DNA of 64,000 nt from Filimonas effusa (GTDB lineage: Bacteria; Bacteroidota; Bacteroidia; Chitinophagales; Chitinophagaceae). Below the pieces are notes generated by a model. It ran no database searches. It was not told the origin of the DNA and worked only from the letters and a program-made list of their open reading frames with translations. This document shows, piece by piece, positions 35,627 to 44,454 of the stretch; positions within the stretch are counted from its first letter, which is position 1, and the number at the start of each line of letters is the position of its first letter. The translations under genes were made by a program, and so were the position numbers. The stretch is taken from NCBI RefSeq assembly GCF_004118675.1, contig NZ_SDHZ01000003.1, positions 124,001 to 188,000 on the forward strand. Direction: 5' to 3'.

Positions 35627-36796
35627 TCATTTCTGCCGGATAGCAGCAAATGCCTGCTCCAGGTCTATAATAAGATAGTCGGCAGCCTCCAGCCCGGTGT
35701 AAAGCCTTAACATACGATGCTCCCTGCTGCCTGCAATGAAAGCGGCACGGGGAATACCGGCACAGCGCGGAATAATGAGCGATTCATGTCCACCCCAGCT
35801 CACTGCCATAGCGATATGTTTAAGCGATTCGCAGAAACGCTCCACTTCGTCGACGCTTGCGGCCTTGATAACAAAGGTTATTAGTCCTCCTGCCCCTTTC
35901 ATTTGCTGCTGTGCCAGTTCAAACTGTGGGAAAGCAGGATCCAGGGGATAGATCACCTCCTCTACCCTTTCATGCTGCTTCAGGTAGGTAAGCACCTTAA
36001 GCGCGGTTTGTGATGCCTGCTCCAGCCGCAACGGCAGCGTTCGCAGTCCACGTAGTAACAGCCATGCATTAAAAGGCTGAATACCACTTCCGATATTCAT
36101 ATACTCGCTATTGAAAATGCGTTCTATAACGGCGCTACTACCGCTTAATACTCCTGCGATAGTATCGCTATGACCACTTATATATTTGGTAGCAGACTGC
36201 AGTACCAGGTCTATACCCATAGCAATAGGCTGTTGGTAGAGTGGTGAACAATGGCTGTTGTCGCAGATTGTGATAATAGAACGCTGTTTTGCAAGGACGG
36301 CTATTGCTTTCAGATCCTGCAGCTCGTAGGTCCAGCTGCCAGGACTTTCGAGATAATAAAGCGTGGTAGCTTGTGTAGTTGCCTGCTGAAATTCAGCGAT
36401 ATCCGTTCCTTTTACATAAGTATGTGTTATACCAAACCTGGGCAGAATAACCTCAAACATTTTTTTTGCCCAGCCGTAGGCAGACCTTACACTTACAATA
36501 TGATCACCTGCTTTTACATTAGCCAATACGGCAGCGAATATGGCGGCAGCGCCGCTGTTGAATACGAGGCAGTCTTCGGCCCCGTCAAGCGCCGCCAGTT
36601 TTTTGCGCAGGATCTCTACGGTGGGGTTGAGGCCGCGGCTATACAGCCAGCCGGAGTATTCATCGGCAAATGCAGCTCTCAGCTCATCAACACGTTTGAA
36701 GCCGAAATTGCTGGTTTGAACAATGGGAGGCGCCATTGCGCGGAAGTATTCGTCCCGGTCTTCTGCCAGTTCGTTTAATATATAAGAAAGTTCCAT
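35627..36796 (-). CDS. PLP-dependent trans-sulfuration enzyme (Cys/Met metabolism family)
   Basis: A 389-residue fold-type I PLP enzyme of the cystathionine gamma-synthase/beta-lyase/methionine gamma-lyase family. Visible features: PPIVQTSNFGFKRVDELRAA, YSRGLNPTVEILRKKLAALD, FNSGAAAIFAAVLA, the PLP lysine in QSATKYISGHSDTIAG, and AVSWGGHESLIIPR near the C-terminus. The exact reaction cannot be told from sequence alone. I start at ATG 36796; 36829 is an alternative. The gene is divergent from the cobalamin riboswitch and B12 receptor, which is suggestive because methionine synthesis can depend on B12, but the riboswitch faces away from it. Confidence 0.9.
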   Translation of the reverse strand: MELSYILNELAEDRDEYFRAMAPPIVQTSNFGFKRVDELRAAFADEYSGWLYSRGLNPTVEILRKKLAALDGAEDCLVFNSGAAAIFAAVLANVKAGDHIVSVRSAYGWAKKMFEVILPRFGITHTYVKGTDIAEFQQATTQATTLYYLESPGSWTYELQDLKAIAVLAKQRSIITICDNSHCSPLYQQPIAMGIDLVLQSATKYISGHSDTIAGVLSGSSAVIERIFNSEYMNIGSGIQPFNAWLLLRGLRTLPLRLEQASQTALKVLTYLKQHERVEEVIYPLDPAFPQFELAQQQMKGAGGLITFVIKAASVDEVERFCESLKHIAMAVSWGGHESLIIPRCAGIPRAAFIAGSREHRMLRLYTGLEAADYLIIDLEQAFAAIRQK

Positions 36797-36843
36797 ATAA
36801 GCCTGTTTTGTGTATGCTAAAATAGGCAATCCGGTTTTTCCAT

Positions 36844-36851
36844 TACATTTG
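36844..36851 (+). promoter_or_regulatory. -7 promoter element for the cobalamin riboswitch transcript
   Basis: TACATTTG is a perfect TAnnTTTG match. It would start RNA at about 36857, exactly where the riboswitch aptamer begins, which strengthens the call. No good -33 box is visible. Confidence 0.55.
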
Positions 36852-36857
36852 CCGCGA

Positions 36858-37032
36858 GCCAGGTTTCCGCTATGCGGAATTAAAAGGGAAGTCCGGTGTA
36901 ATTCCGGCGCTATCCCCGTAGCTGTAAAATGTAAAAAAGAAGGTGCACCTTCTTACTGCCGAACCTGAAGCCACTGCCGGTTAGCAACCGGTGGGAAGGC
37001 GTTCTGCAGAACACGAGCCAGAAGACCTGCCA
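36858..37032 (+). promoter_or_regulatory. cobalamin (adenosylcobalamin-type) riboswitch
   Basis: The aptamer is well conserved. AGGT (36861-36864) closes with ACCT (37025-37028). The AAAAGGGAA block is followed by ATCCCCGTAGCTGTAA, then the B12 box with GCCACTG (36970-36976), GGGAAGGC (36993-37000) and GAGCCAGAAGACC (37015-37027). Cobalamin riboswitches turn off B12 uptake genes when the cofactor is plentiful. The following hairpin GAGAGGCAGC (37074-37083) with GCTG (37094-37097) and CCTCTC (37102-37107) may be the expression platform that hides the start of the btuB-like message. Confidence 0.93.
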
Positions 37033-37162
37033 GGTTTCATTAGTACTCACTGCGCTTTCGGGTGAAAAGCGAAGAGAGGCAGCTGCACAGCCGGCTGCTA
37101 TCCTCTCCTCTTTGCATTGAACGCATGCCAGTACCCTTCTGAACAGTTTAAACCAAACATGC

Positions 37163-39058
37163 ATGAAAAAAATCGCCTGCGCTTTTGCAGCATTGGCCAT
37201 TGCGCAAACAAGCTTCTCACAGGAACCCGCTTCCGGAGAGCTGAACGAAGTGATCGTTACCGCGAACAAAAGAGAACAGAAGCAGAACACCACCGGTAAG
37301 GTCATTTCTGTTATCACTAAAGAACAACTTGAAAAAAGTACCGGAAGAACAATTGCCCAGGTACTGAATGAACAGGCTGGTGTTGTTATTAACGGCGCCC
37401 TCAATAACGCCGGCACCGTACAATCTGTTTACACCCGTGGCGCCTCATCGGGCAGAACATTGATACTTATAGATGGCGTGCCCGTGAACGATCCCAGCAT
37501 GATCAATAATGAATATGATCTTAATCTTTTTTCTGTTAACGACGCAGAAAGGATTGAAATATGCAAAGGTGCGCAATCGACACTTTATGGAAGCGACGCT
37601 ATTGCCGGTGTCATTAACATTATTACCCAAAAGAAAAACATCAACAAACCTGTAAACCTGCAGGCATCTGCTGCGGGTGGCAACTACGGTACATTCAGAG
37701 GTAATGCGAGTGTGTATGGTAAAGCCGGTAAACTTAGCTATACTGCCCGTTATGCACGTTTACAAACCGACGGCTTTTCTGCAGCGCACGACAGCATAGG
37801 CAACCAGTCATTTGAAAATGACGGGTACAAAGGCAATTCCTCAAACGCGATGATCCAGTACCAGGCAAACAGCCATCTGCTGCTGAAAGCCTTTACCATG
37901 TACAATCAGTACAAAACAGATATCGACGCGGGCATTTTCGCTGATGAAAAAGATCATACAGTGGATAACAAAGGGCTTAATACAGGGGCCGGATTTCAAT
38001 ATAAAGACGACTTTATAGCGCTCACCGGCAACTACCAGTACACCCAATCACGCCGTCATGACCTTAGCACCACCGCCTCCAATGATTACCGCAGTATTGC
38101 ACAGTTTGCGGAGTTATATGGTAATATGCAGCTGGGTAATGGTTTCAGCCTGCTGCAAGGTGTAGAATACAGGTACGGCTCTATGAACAGCGCTTATACC
38201 AACTTTGCCGCTCCTGCCTGGAACAGCAATTTTATGGATACCTCCATCAGCCAGGGTTCTATGTATACATCTTTCAACTACAACAGTTCACACTTTAATG
38301 TAGAACTGGGAGGCAGGTTTAATTTCCACTCCAGGTACGGAAGCAACTATACTTATACTTTTAACCCTTCGTATGCCTTTAACAGTCACTATCGTGTATT
38401 TGGCAGTATTGCTACCGGCTTTAAAGCTCCAAGCCTTTATCAGTTGTTTGATGCTTTTTCGGGTAATCGCGGACTGCGCCCTGAAAAGTCTACCAACTAT
38501 GAACTGGGTGTGCAGCAGCAATATGCCGCATTCAGTCACAGGATAGCCGGCTTTTACCGGAAGATCAAAGACGGTATAGACTATAACAACATTACCTTCC
38601 AGTACTTTAATTTCCTGGAGCAAAATGTAAAAGGGTTTGAATACGAGTTAAACCTTTCAGTTACTAAAAAGCTGACATTAAACGCGAACTATACCTTCCT
38701 CTCCGGAGAAGAACATACGCAAAGCAGGGCCACAGTAAAAGACAGCACTTACAAATACCTGCTGAAACGTCCCAAACACAGTGTAAATGCCACTATTGGC
38801 TATCAGCTGCTGCCTGCATTATATGTAAGCGTCAACGGCAAATATGTAAGCAAACGCTTCGACGTAGGCGGATGGCAAGCCAATGACAAGTCTATCGGCG
38901 ACTATTTTATCCTGGGAGCCTATGCCGAATACAAACTTAACAAGGCGCTGAAATTCTTTGCTGATGCGAGGAATCTCGCTAATAGAGAATTCTTTGATAT
39001 ACGAGGTTATAACAGCATCCCGTTCATGATTAATGCGGGTGCCACGTTTAATTTGTAA
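37163..39058 (+). CDS. btuB: BtuB-like TonB-dependent vitamin B12 receptor
   Basis: A 631-residue TonB receptor of about the BtuB length. It has a signal peptide (MKKIACAFAALAIAQTSFSQ), a TonB-box region (LNEVIVTANKREQKQNTTGK), a plug with RTLILIDGVPVNDPSM and ERIEICKGAQSTLYGSDAIA, and a barrel ending in INAGATFNL. No carboxypeptidase-like or STN domain is present. Placement 130 bp behind a cobalamin riboswitch makes corrinoid import by far the most likely role. It transports B12 across the outer membrane using TonB energy; the inner-membrane BtuCDF genes are not in the window. Confidence 0.92.
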   Translation: MKKIACAFAALAIAQTSFSQEPASGELNEVIVTANKREQKQNTTGKVISVITKEQLEKSTGRTIAQVLNEQAGVVINGALNNAGTVQSVYTRGASSGRTLILIDGVPVNDPSMINNEYDLNLFSVNDAERIEICKGAQSTLYGSDAIAGVINIITQKKNINKPVNLQASAAGGNYGTFRGNASVYGKAGKLSYTARYARLQTDGFSAAHDSIGNQSFENDGYKGNSSNAMIQYQANSHLLLKAFTMYNQYKTDIDAGIFADEKDHTVDNKGLNTGAGFQYKDDFIALTGNYQYTQSRRHDLSTTASNDYRSIAQFAELYGNMQLGNGFSLLQGVEYRYGSMNSAYTNFAAPAWNSNFMDTSISQGSMYTSFNYNSSHFNVELGGRFNFHSRYGSNYTYTFNPSYAFNSHYRVFGSIATGFKAPSLYQLFDAFSGNRGLRPEKSTNYELGVQQQYAAFSHRIAGFYRKIKDGIDYNNITFQYFNFLEQNVKGFEYELNLSVTKKLTLNANYTFLSGEEHTQSRATVKDSTYKYLLKRPKHSVNATIGYQLLPALYVSVNGKYVSKRFDVGGWQANDKSIGDYFILGAYAEYKLNKALKFFADARNLANREFFDIRGYNSIPFMINAGATFNL

Positions 39059-39067
39059 GAGAAAAAA

Positions 39068-39102
39068 GGGATCGGGCAGTTCAACTTCCCGGTTCCTTTT
39101 TT
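39068..39102 (+). terminator. Rho-independent terminator after btuB
   Basis: GGGATCGGG (39068-39076), 11-nt loop, CCCGGTTCC (39088-39096), then TTTTTT. All nine positions pair if G-T pairs are allowed. It would limit but may not stop read-through into the small gene at 39127. Confidence 0.8.
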
Positions 39103-39126
39103 GTTAATCATTGATATACCTGAGCC

Positions 39127-39339
39127 ATGGCCAAACACGAACATAAATCCTGTCCCCGTTGTCAAAAACCGTTTGAGTGCAAAGTTGGCGATATTGGCAA
39201 CTGTCAGTGTAACGGCCTCAGCTTTACCGAGGAGGAGCGCAGCTTTATTGAAAACAGGTACAGCGACTGCCTCTGCCGCCAGTGCCTGCTGGAATTAAAA
39301 AACAAATCCACACTTTTCCAAGAAAAATTTCCCCGGTAG
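39127..39339 (+). CDS. cysteine-rich CWC-family small protein
   Basis: A 70-residue protein with eight Cys: KSCPRCQKPFECKVGDIGNC, QCNGLSF, then YSDCLCRQCLLEL. The spacing fits the small cysteine-rich CWC proteins, thought to bind a metal or cluster. They often sit near cobalamin-related genes in Bacteroidota; here it follows btuB. Whether it is co-regulated depends on read-through of the terminator at 39068-39102. No signal peptide, so cytoplasmic. Confidence 0.8.
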   Translation: MAKHEHKSCPRCQKPFECKVGDIGNCQCNGLSFTEEERSFIENRYSDCLCRQCLLELKNKSTLFQEKFPR

Positions 39340-39435
39340 CCCCGCTTCTCTGTTGGCATTAGATAGCCTTTTACTTCCGGCCGGCCTTCTGTCCGCTTTC
39401 CTGCGATCATCTATTGCTACCGCATTCAAATCCTT

Positions 39436-39480
39436 CATTATTCTACCATCGGCTATCTACCAGCTATTCTCTACCTTCGC
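39436..39480. repeat. second copy of the TAGAT/GATGG repeat tract
   Basis: On the minus strand the tract reads GATGGTAGAATAATG (39450-39436), one mismatch from 26686-26700, with further GGTAGATAGC and GGTAGAGAATAG units. On the plus strand it ends in TACCTTCG (39472-39479), a near -7 box 24 bases before the acyltransferase gene. Confidence 0.35.
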
Positions 39481-39503
39481 AATAATCAAACTTTTGCGGC
39501 AGC

Positions 39504-40124
39504 ATGTCTGTAACCACCTTCATAAAAACCAATCCCCGCGTTAAAAAACTGGTTCATCGCCTCCTTATACCTAAAGGAGGGGCAAGGCCCCGTCTCTGGG
39601 TAAGAATGTTCCTGAATCCTTTTATTCATAAAAAGGGAAAAGGCGCCACTATCCGCTGGCGTACCCGCATAGATGTAGTGCCTTTCAATGCGTTTACGAT
39701 GGGAACTAAAGCTGTTATTGAAGATTTTTGCACTATCAACAATGGTGTTGGCGCTGTATCTATAGGCAATCATTCGCTGGTAGGCATGAGTAATGTGATC
39801 ATAGGGCCTGTAAGTATCGGCAATAATGTGATCATGGCCCAGAACATCGTAGCAAGCGGGCTTAATCATACCTACACAGATGTTACGCTGCCCATTCAGG
39901 CCCAGAATGTGACTACGGCTCCTATTGTTATTGAAGATGACTGTTGGATTGCTGCCAATGTAGTTATAACTGCCGGTGTTACCATTGGCAAACATTCCGT
40001 TATTGCGGGAGGTTCCGTTGTTACCAAAGATATCCCGCCGTTTTCAGTAGCAGCAGGTAACCCGGCTAAGGTTATTAAACAATATAATCCGCAGTCAGGA
40101 GAGTGGGAAAGAACGAAGGCATAA
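39504..40124 (+). CDS. hexapeptide-repeat acyltransferase (left-handed beta-helix)
   Basis: A 206-residue enzyme of the LbH acyltransferase superfamily. The turn-by-turn hexapeptides are visible from about residue 70: VIEDFCTINNGVGAVSIGNH, SLVGMSNVIIGPVSIGN, IVIEDDCWIAANVVITAGVT, then IGKHSVIAGGSVVTKDIPPF. The GLNH segment before the inserted loop carries the likely catalytic histidine of O-acetyltransferases. The tail AAGNPAKVIKQYN is typical of sugar O-acetyltransferases (maltose/galactoside acetyltransferase-like). It probably acetylates a surface sugar. It stands alone between the B12 genes and the phytase operon. Confidence 0.9.
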   Translation: MSVTTFIKTNPRVKKLVHRLLIPKGGARPRLWVRMFLNPFIHKKGKGATIRWRTRIDVVPFNAFTMGTKAVIEDFCTINNGVGAVSIGNHSLVGMSNVIIGPVSIGNNVIMAQNIVASGLNHTYTDVTLPIQAQNVTTAPIVIEDDCWIAANVVITAGVTIGKHSVIAGGSVVTKDIPPFSVAAGNPAKVIKQYNPQSGEWERTKA

Positions 40125-40157
40125 CAGGCAGCATTTATCAGGTATCAAAAACAGAGA

Positions 40158-40188
40158 GCCTGCATCGTAAAAGACGCAGGCCCTTTGT
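40158..40188. terminator. bidirectional terminator between acyltransferase and phytase genes
   Basis: GCCTGCATCGT (40158-40168), loop AAAAG, ACGCAGGC (40174-40181) with one unpaired A. Plus strand continues CCTTTGTT; on the minus strand TCTCTGTTTTTG follows. It lies between two convergent genes and can end both. Confidence 0.75.
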
Positions 40189-40227
40189 TGCTATTGGTTA
40201 GAAATAGAAATCGTCGTTTGCTATCTG

Positions 40228-41310
40228 TTATGGTATTTGTTTGAGCTCCTTACCGGCAATATCTTCCCAGCGATAGAAGTGAAAAGTTTTATCATCGCTC
40301 ATAGCTACAAAAAGACCATGTTGGAAATCTTTATTAAGCGGTATGGCCACCACTTCAGAACCATCACTTTGGGTAGCACTTACATTCACTACTTTTAAGA
40401 GCCTGTGTTCATAAGGCTTCCCAGGTGCACCCTCCCGGCTGAACACCTGGAACCTGTTGGCTCCCTGGTCGGATACCAGGATATAACCAGTGCTATCTGT
40501 AAGCTGGTAAATGGAAATACCTTCATGATCTTCCGCAAATCCTTCCCTGGCAAACAATGCCAGCTCTTCATTTCCTTTATCGGGATCGGCAAAATATTGC
40601 CTTACACCTACCTGCTCATCAGCGTAATAAATAAAGCCTAAAGACTGATCTACCGCAATAGCTTCTATTTCCTTTTTGCCACTGTATTTACCAAATTTAC
40701 GAACCAGTGTCGCCTTTACCTGGCCGGCGCCGTTATCTTCCAGCAGGTATTGCCATAAATAACTGCCATCAACGGGACCCGTTTTTCTTCCTACGATAGC
40801 ATAGATCTTTCCGGCCTTGTCTTTATACAAAGCAATCCCCATAAGATCACGATATTCCGGCAGGGTTTCGCCCACAAAAACATCTATTCCGCCATTGTCA
40901 ACAGGTTTCATATCAGGTAATGAAAAAATGCGTAAACGATGCGTCATTCTTTCAGTAGTTACTGCTATATCAACCGGTTTACCGCCTAACTGCAAACCAT
41001 AGGCAATATCTACGTTGTTAGGGCGCTTAAGTCCCTTTACCACTTTATCTCCCTGCACTTTACCCTGCAGGTTATATACATATAAACCACCATTTGCGTC
41101 CTTATCAGTTCCAATTACCAGGCTCTGCGCAGGATCGTTTGGGTTGATCCAGATAGCAGGATCATCGCTATCCATGGAAACCGGATCAGAAACATATAGG
41201 GGCTTTACAGTACTGCTATCCTGAGCAGTTCTTTTATTGCCGGATTTATTATTACAGGAAACGGCACAGACGGCCAGCACACACACTATAAATAAGTTGT
41301 TCTTCTTCAT
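40228..41310 (-). CDS. beta-propeller phytase lipoprotein
   Basis: A 360-residue lipoprotein (lipobox AVCAVSC, Cys19) of the beta-propeller phytase (PhyC-like) family. These Ca-dependent enzymes remove phosphates from phytate (inositol hexakisphosphate). Family blocks seen: SDDPAIWINPNDPAQSLVIG, TDKDANGGLYVYNLQGK, KEIEAIAVDQSLGFIYYADE, then EGISIYQLTD and YILVSDQGANRFQVFSR. It sits 20 bp after a large TonB receptor on the same strand, so release of phosphate or inositol phosphates at the cell surface and uptake of the product are probably coupled. Confidence 0.93.
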   Translation of the reverse strand: MKKNNLFIVCVLAVCAVSCNNKSGNKRTAQDSSTVKPLYVSDPVSMDSDDPAIWINPNDPAQSLVIGTDKDANGGLYVYNLQGKVQGDKVVKGLKRPNNVDIAYGLQLGGKPVDIAVTTERMTHRLRIFSLPDMKPVDNGGIDVFVGETLPEYRDLMGIALYKDKAGKIYAIVGRKTGPVDGSYLWQYLLEDNGAGQVKATLVRKFGKYSGKKEIEAIAVDQSLGFIYYADEQVGVRQYFADPDKGNEELALFAREGFAEDHEGISIYQLTDSTGYILVSDQGANRFQVFSREGAPGKPYEHRLLKVVNVSATQSDGSEVVAIPLNKDFQHGLFVAMSDDKTFHFYRWEDIAGKELKQIP

Positions 41311-41330
41311 ACTTTATGAATTATCCAATA

Positions 41331-44150
41331 CTATTTCGAAAGGTCGAATTTGATACCCAGGTTAAATTTGGAACGGTAGTACTCCATTTGTGCAGTACGG
41401 TTGGAAACACCCTGGTAGTAACGCAATGGTTGATTGGTAAGGTTATTGGCTTCAGCGAACAAGCGGAGGTATTTACCTATCTTATAAGAAGCATTTGCAT
41501 CGAGGAAGAACTGTTTGTCGTAGTAACGATCGGTAAAATCATCTTCACCCAGCTCGTCAAGGTAAGCGGCAGCATAGTTCCCGGAGAGCCTTGCCACAAA
41601 ACGTTTGTTCTCCCATGACAGGGAAGCATTGAACATATGTGGAGCAGTACCAGGTAACGCTACATTTTCTCTCTTTTCACCATCGCCGTTATAAATACCA
41701 TCGGCATTCGACTTGGTATAGGTGTAATTTACGTATACACCCAGTCCTTTAAGGACACCTGGCAGGAAGTTTAGCTGACGTTGTACGGCAACTTCAAAGC
41801 CATACATATTTACATTGTCGCCATTCTGGCTTTGTTTGTATTTCCAGTTCTCACCCGCAGGAATAGGATTGGTTACTCCGGGATAATCGGCAGCGAAGTT
41901 TTCGGTAGTATATTGTTTGTTGCTGTATACATAAATGAAGTCACGGATATTCTTATAGAATACACCACCTGAGATCAGGCCTACCGATTTAAAGTAATAT
42001 TCACCCATTACATCGAAGTTCCAGGCATAAGAAGCTTTCAGCTTTGAGTTGCCGGCATCGATAGCCTGGTCATCGGCGAGAATACTTACATACGGCGCAA
42101 TAGCATAATAGTTAGGGCGCGCCAGGGAGGTAGTAGCGGCTGCACGTAATACAAAATCCTGGTTTACATTATACTTGAAAGCCAGGCTGGGCAATACGTT
42201 CAGATAGCTGTTCTTTACATCGCGCTGACCTTTCAGATCTTCTTCATCTTCTACGATATTACCTTTATAATCGGTGTTGGTATTCTCTAAACGGACACCA
42301 GCGATCATACTCAGTTTGGAACTCAGATCCTGGTCCCAGCGAACATAACCTGCTGTAATGGTTTCTTTGGCTTTGTAGTTGATTGTGATATACTCAGAAG
42401 GTACAGCCTCCCCTTTCATTAACAAGGGATTGGTAAAATCAAGAGAACCCAGGAATTGTTTGGAGACAAAAGTGCCTGGAATATATTTGGAACCGGCCTG
42501 AAATTTATCCCCTTCCCAGTTTACAGTAGCCATATCAGCAAGCTTACCAAAAGGAGTAACTGGTGAATATTCAAAGAAATTGTTTTCTCTCTTTTTATCC
42601 TTTACCCGCAAACGGGCGCCAGCCCTTAAACGGCCTTTCTGCCCACTTACAACACTAAAGGGAAAACGGAAGTTTAATTTAGCGCCAAACTCTCCCTCCT
42701 TTGTAAAACCATATTGCTCGCTTAAAGCGTTCATTCCAAAAGCAGACAATGGCACTGCTGCCGGCGTCGATACCAGTGGAAAAGCCGGGTCAGATAAGTC
42801 TTCTGTCAAAACCTGGCTTTTGGCTTCATATTCGATATAACGTTCATGAGGACGCTTTTCACTGGCTGTAGAATAACTGGCAGCCCAATCCATTGCTATA
42901 GCATTACCAAGCAAATGATCTCCACGTAGTGAGTAGTTCTGCACACGCTGCGTTTCGAGCCGCGCGTTATCACTTCTTCCAAAATCAGCGCCACCCTTGG
43001 TTTGTCGCCTGATAGCTCCTTTATATCCCGTAATATTGTTATTCGCATCAAGAACTGTCTCTATCTTACGTGTACGCACACGATAACGGTTTTCCCAGTC
43101 GTCACGCCAGTTATACATCGCATTAAAAGCAATACTGTTTTTGTCGTTAATTTTATAATCGAAAGCGGCAGACCCACTTCTTCTTACACGTTTTACATCA
43201 TACTTCCTGATATCCTGCTCGCTCATATACACATGACCGGCTTTGTCTTTCGACCATACACCTTCGACGTTATCGGAACCAAAATCGTTGCTGTTATAAG
43301 AGGCACTCAACACCATTCCCAACTTATTATTAAAGAAGCGGTTACCCACAACCAGTGCACCGGTATAGATAGGTTTTTCCCTGATGGGGCTGTAACCACC
43401 GGCTAAAGTACCGGAAACACGCAGTCCGCCCGGGGCAGCACGTGTTACCAGGTTTACCGATCCGCCAATGGCATCGGCATCCATATCGGAAGTAAGTGTT
43501 TTATTTACTTCTATCGTCTGGATCATATCGGAAGGGATGAGATCCATTTGCACTCTTCTGTTGTCGCCTTCAGCTGAAGGGATACGATCGCCGTTTAATG
43601 TAACTGAGTTTAACTCAGGAGCGAGACCGCGGATAATGATATTACGCGCCTCTCCCTGGTCGTTTTGCATCGTAATACCGGGGATACGCTTAATGGCATC
43701 TCCGATATTAGCATCCGGGAAGCGGCCAACCTGGTCGGCAGAAACAATATTGGTGATATTGGGGTTGCTCTTCTGACGGTTCAGAGCCTTTGCCTGTCCG
43801 CGCAAGCGATCGCTTAATACAACCACTTCTTTGCCGGCAACAGCCCCATCTTCTAAAAGCAGCCTTACCGACGCTGCCTTGCCGGGAGCTACAGTTACGG
43901 GGTAGCTGCCGTTTTTAAACCCTATATAATTTACCTCGAGTGTATATTTCCCCTGGGGAACATTCAGAAACTCGAACTTGCCATGCTCATCGGAAATAGT
44001 ATACCGATTGCCAGGCTTAAGACGGATAGTAGCACCCGGCAACGACAGCTTTTGCTGTTCATCGGCCACCGTACCCGTTACCAGCCCGTTTTGCGCAAAC
44101 CCTATCAGGGATATGCAACAGAGCAGAAAAATACCGATCACTTTTTTCAT
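41331..44150 (-). CDS. large TonB-dependent receptor paired with phytase
   Basis: A 939-residue receptor. Start at 44150 gives a signal peptide (MKKVIGIFLLCCISLIGFAQ); a longer reading to 44237 is unlikely. A carboxypeptidase-regulatory-like domain follows (VTGTVADEQQKLSLPGATIR). The plug has the pattern PDANIGDAIKRIPGI, IIIRGLAPELNSVTLNGDR and DMDADAIGGSVNLVTR, which is that of the large TonB receptors found with carbohydrate- and phytate-utilising genes. The barrel ends LGIKFDLSK. It is first in an operon with the phytase. Likely cargo is phytate, lower inositol phosphates or a bound metal. Confidence 0.93.
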   Translation of the reverse strand: MKKVIGIFLLCCISLIGFAQNGLVTGTVADEQQKLSLPGATIRLKPGNRYTISDEHGKFEFLNVPQGKYTLEVNYIGFKNGSYPVTVAPGKAASVRLLLEDGAVAGKEVVVLSDRLRGQAKALNRQKSNPNITNIVSADQVGRFPDANIGDAIKRIPGITMQNDQGEARNIIIRGLAPELNSVTLNGDRIPSAEGDNRRVQMDLIPSDMIQTIEVNKTLTSDMDADAIGGSVNLVTRAAPGGLRVSGTLAGGYSPIREKPIYTGALVVGNRFFNNKLGMVLSASYNSNDFGSDNVEGVWSKDKAGHVYMSEQDIRKYDVKRVRRSGSAAFDYKINDKNSIAFNAMYNWRDDWENRYRVRTRKIETVLDANNNITGYKGAIRRQTKGGADFGRSDNARLETQRVQNYSLRGDHLLGNAIAMDWAASYSTASEKRPHERYIEYEAKSQVLTEDLSDPAFPLVSTPAAVPLSAFGMNALSEQYGFTKEGEFGAKLNFRFPFSVVSGQKGRLRAGARLRVKDKKRENNFFEYSPVTPFGKLADMATVNWEGDKFQAGSKYIPGTFVSKQFLGSLDFTNPLLMKGEAVPSEYITINYKAKETITAGYVRWDQDLSSKLSMIAGVRLENTNTDYKGNIVEDEEDLKGQRDVKNSYLNVLPSLAFKYNVNQDFVLRAAATTSLARPNYYAIAPYVSILADDQAIDAGNSKLKASYAWNFDVMGEYYFKSVGLISGGVFYKNIRDFIYVYSNKQYTTENFAADYPGVTNPIPAGENWKYKQSQNGDNVNMYGFEVAVQRQLNFLPGVLKGLGVYVNYTYTKSNADGIYNGDGEKRENVALPGTAPHMFNASLSWENKRFVARLSGNYAAAYLDELGEDDFTDRYYDKQFFLDANASYKIGKYLRLFAEANNLTNQPLRYYQGVSNRTAQMEYYRSKFNLGIKFDLSK

Positions 44151-44454
44151 CTGTATGCTTTTAGTTTTAAGGTCAGGCGGAACTTTTGATGTTCCTTTCC
44201 CATTGGTTTGAGGACCGCACAAAATTGAAAGAAGCAATCACGGAAAGCTATTTTCAGGGGAGAGCAAAAAGTAAACAAGCAGCTTACGCAGGTAAACAAT
44301 CGGAAAACAAAGGAAACAAAATAGTCGTATTTAATTGAAAATCAGCACTATTAAAGATAACAAATACGCCATTACCAAATTGTTAACGTAACATTTCCGA
44401 TCCCCCTTTCAACCACAAGCATGCTATTCTCCAACTACCATCCAACCGCCTCAT
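44151..44454. other. 304-bp intergenic region between TonB receptor and TPR regulator
   Basis: It should hold the promoter for the receptor-phytase operon (minus strand). It is A-rich with several GTAAACAA/GGAAACAAA runs at 44270-44325 and contains a diverged copy of the repeat tract, CTATTCTCCAACTACCATCC at 44424-44443 (minus strand GGATGGTAG). No TAnnTTTG box was found on the minus strand and no gene is seen. Confidence 0.3.

Noticed and set aside
39353-39544. A 63-codon plus frame ahead of the acyltransferase
   Set aside because: It overlaps the acyltransferase start in another frame and reads through the pyrimidine-rich repeat tract.
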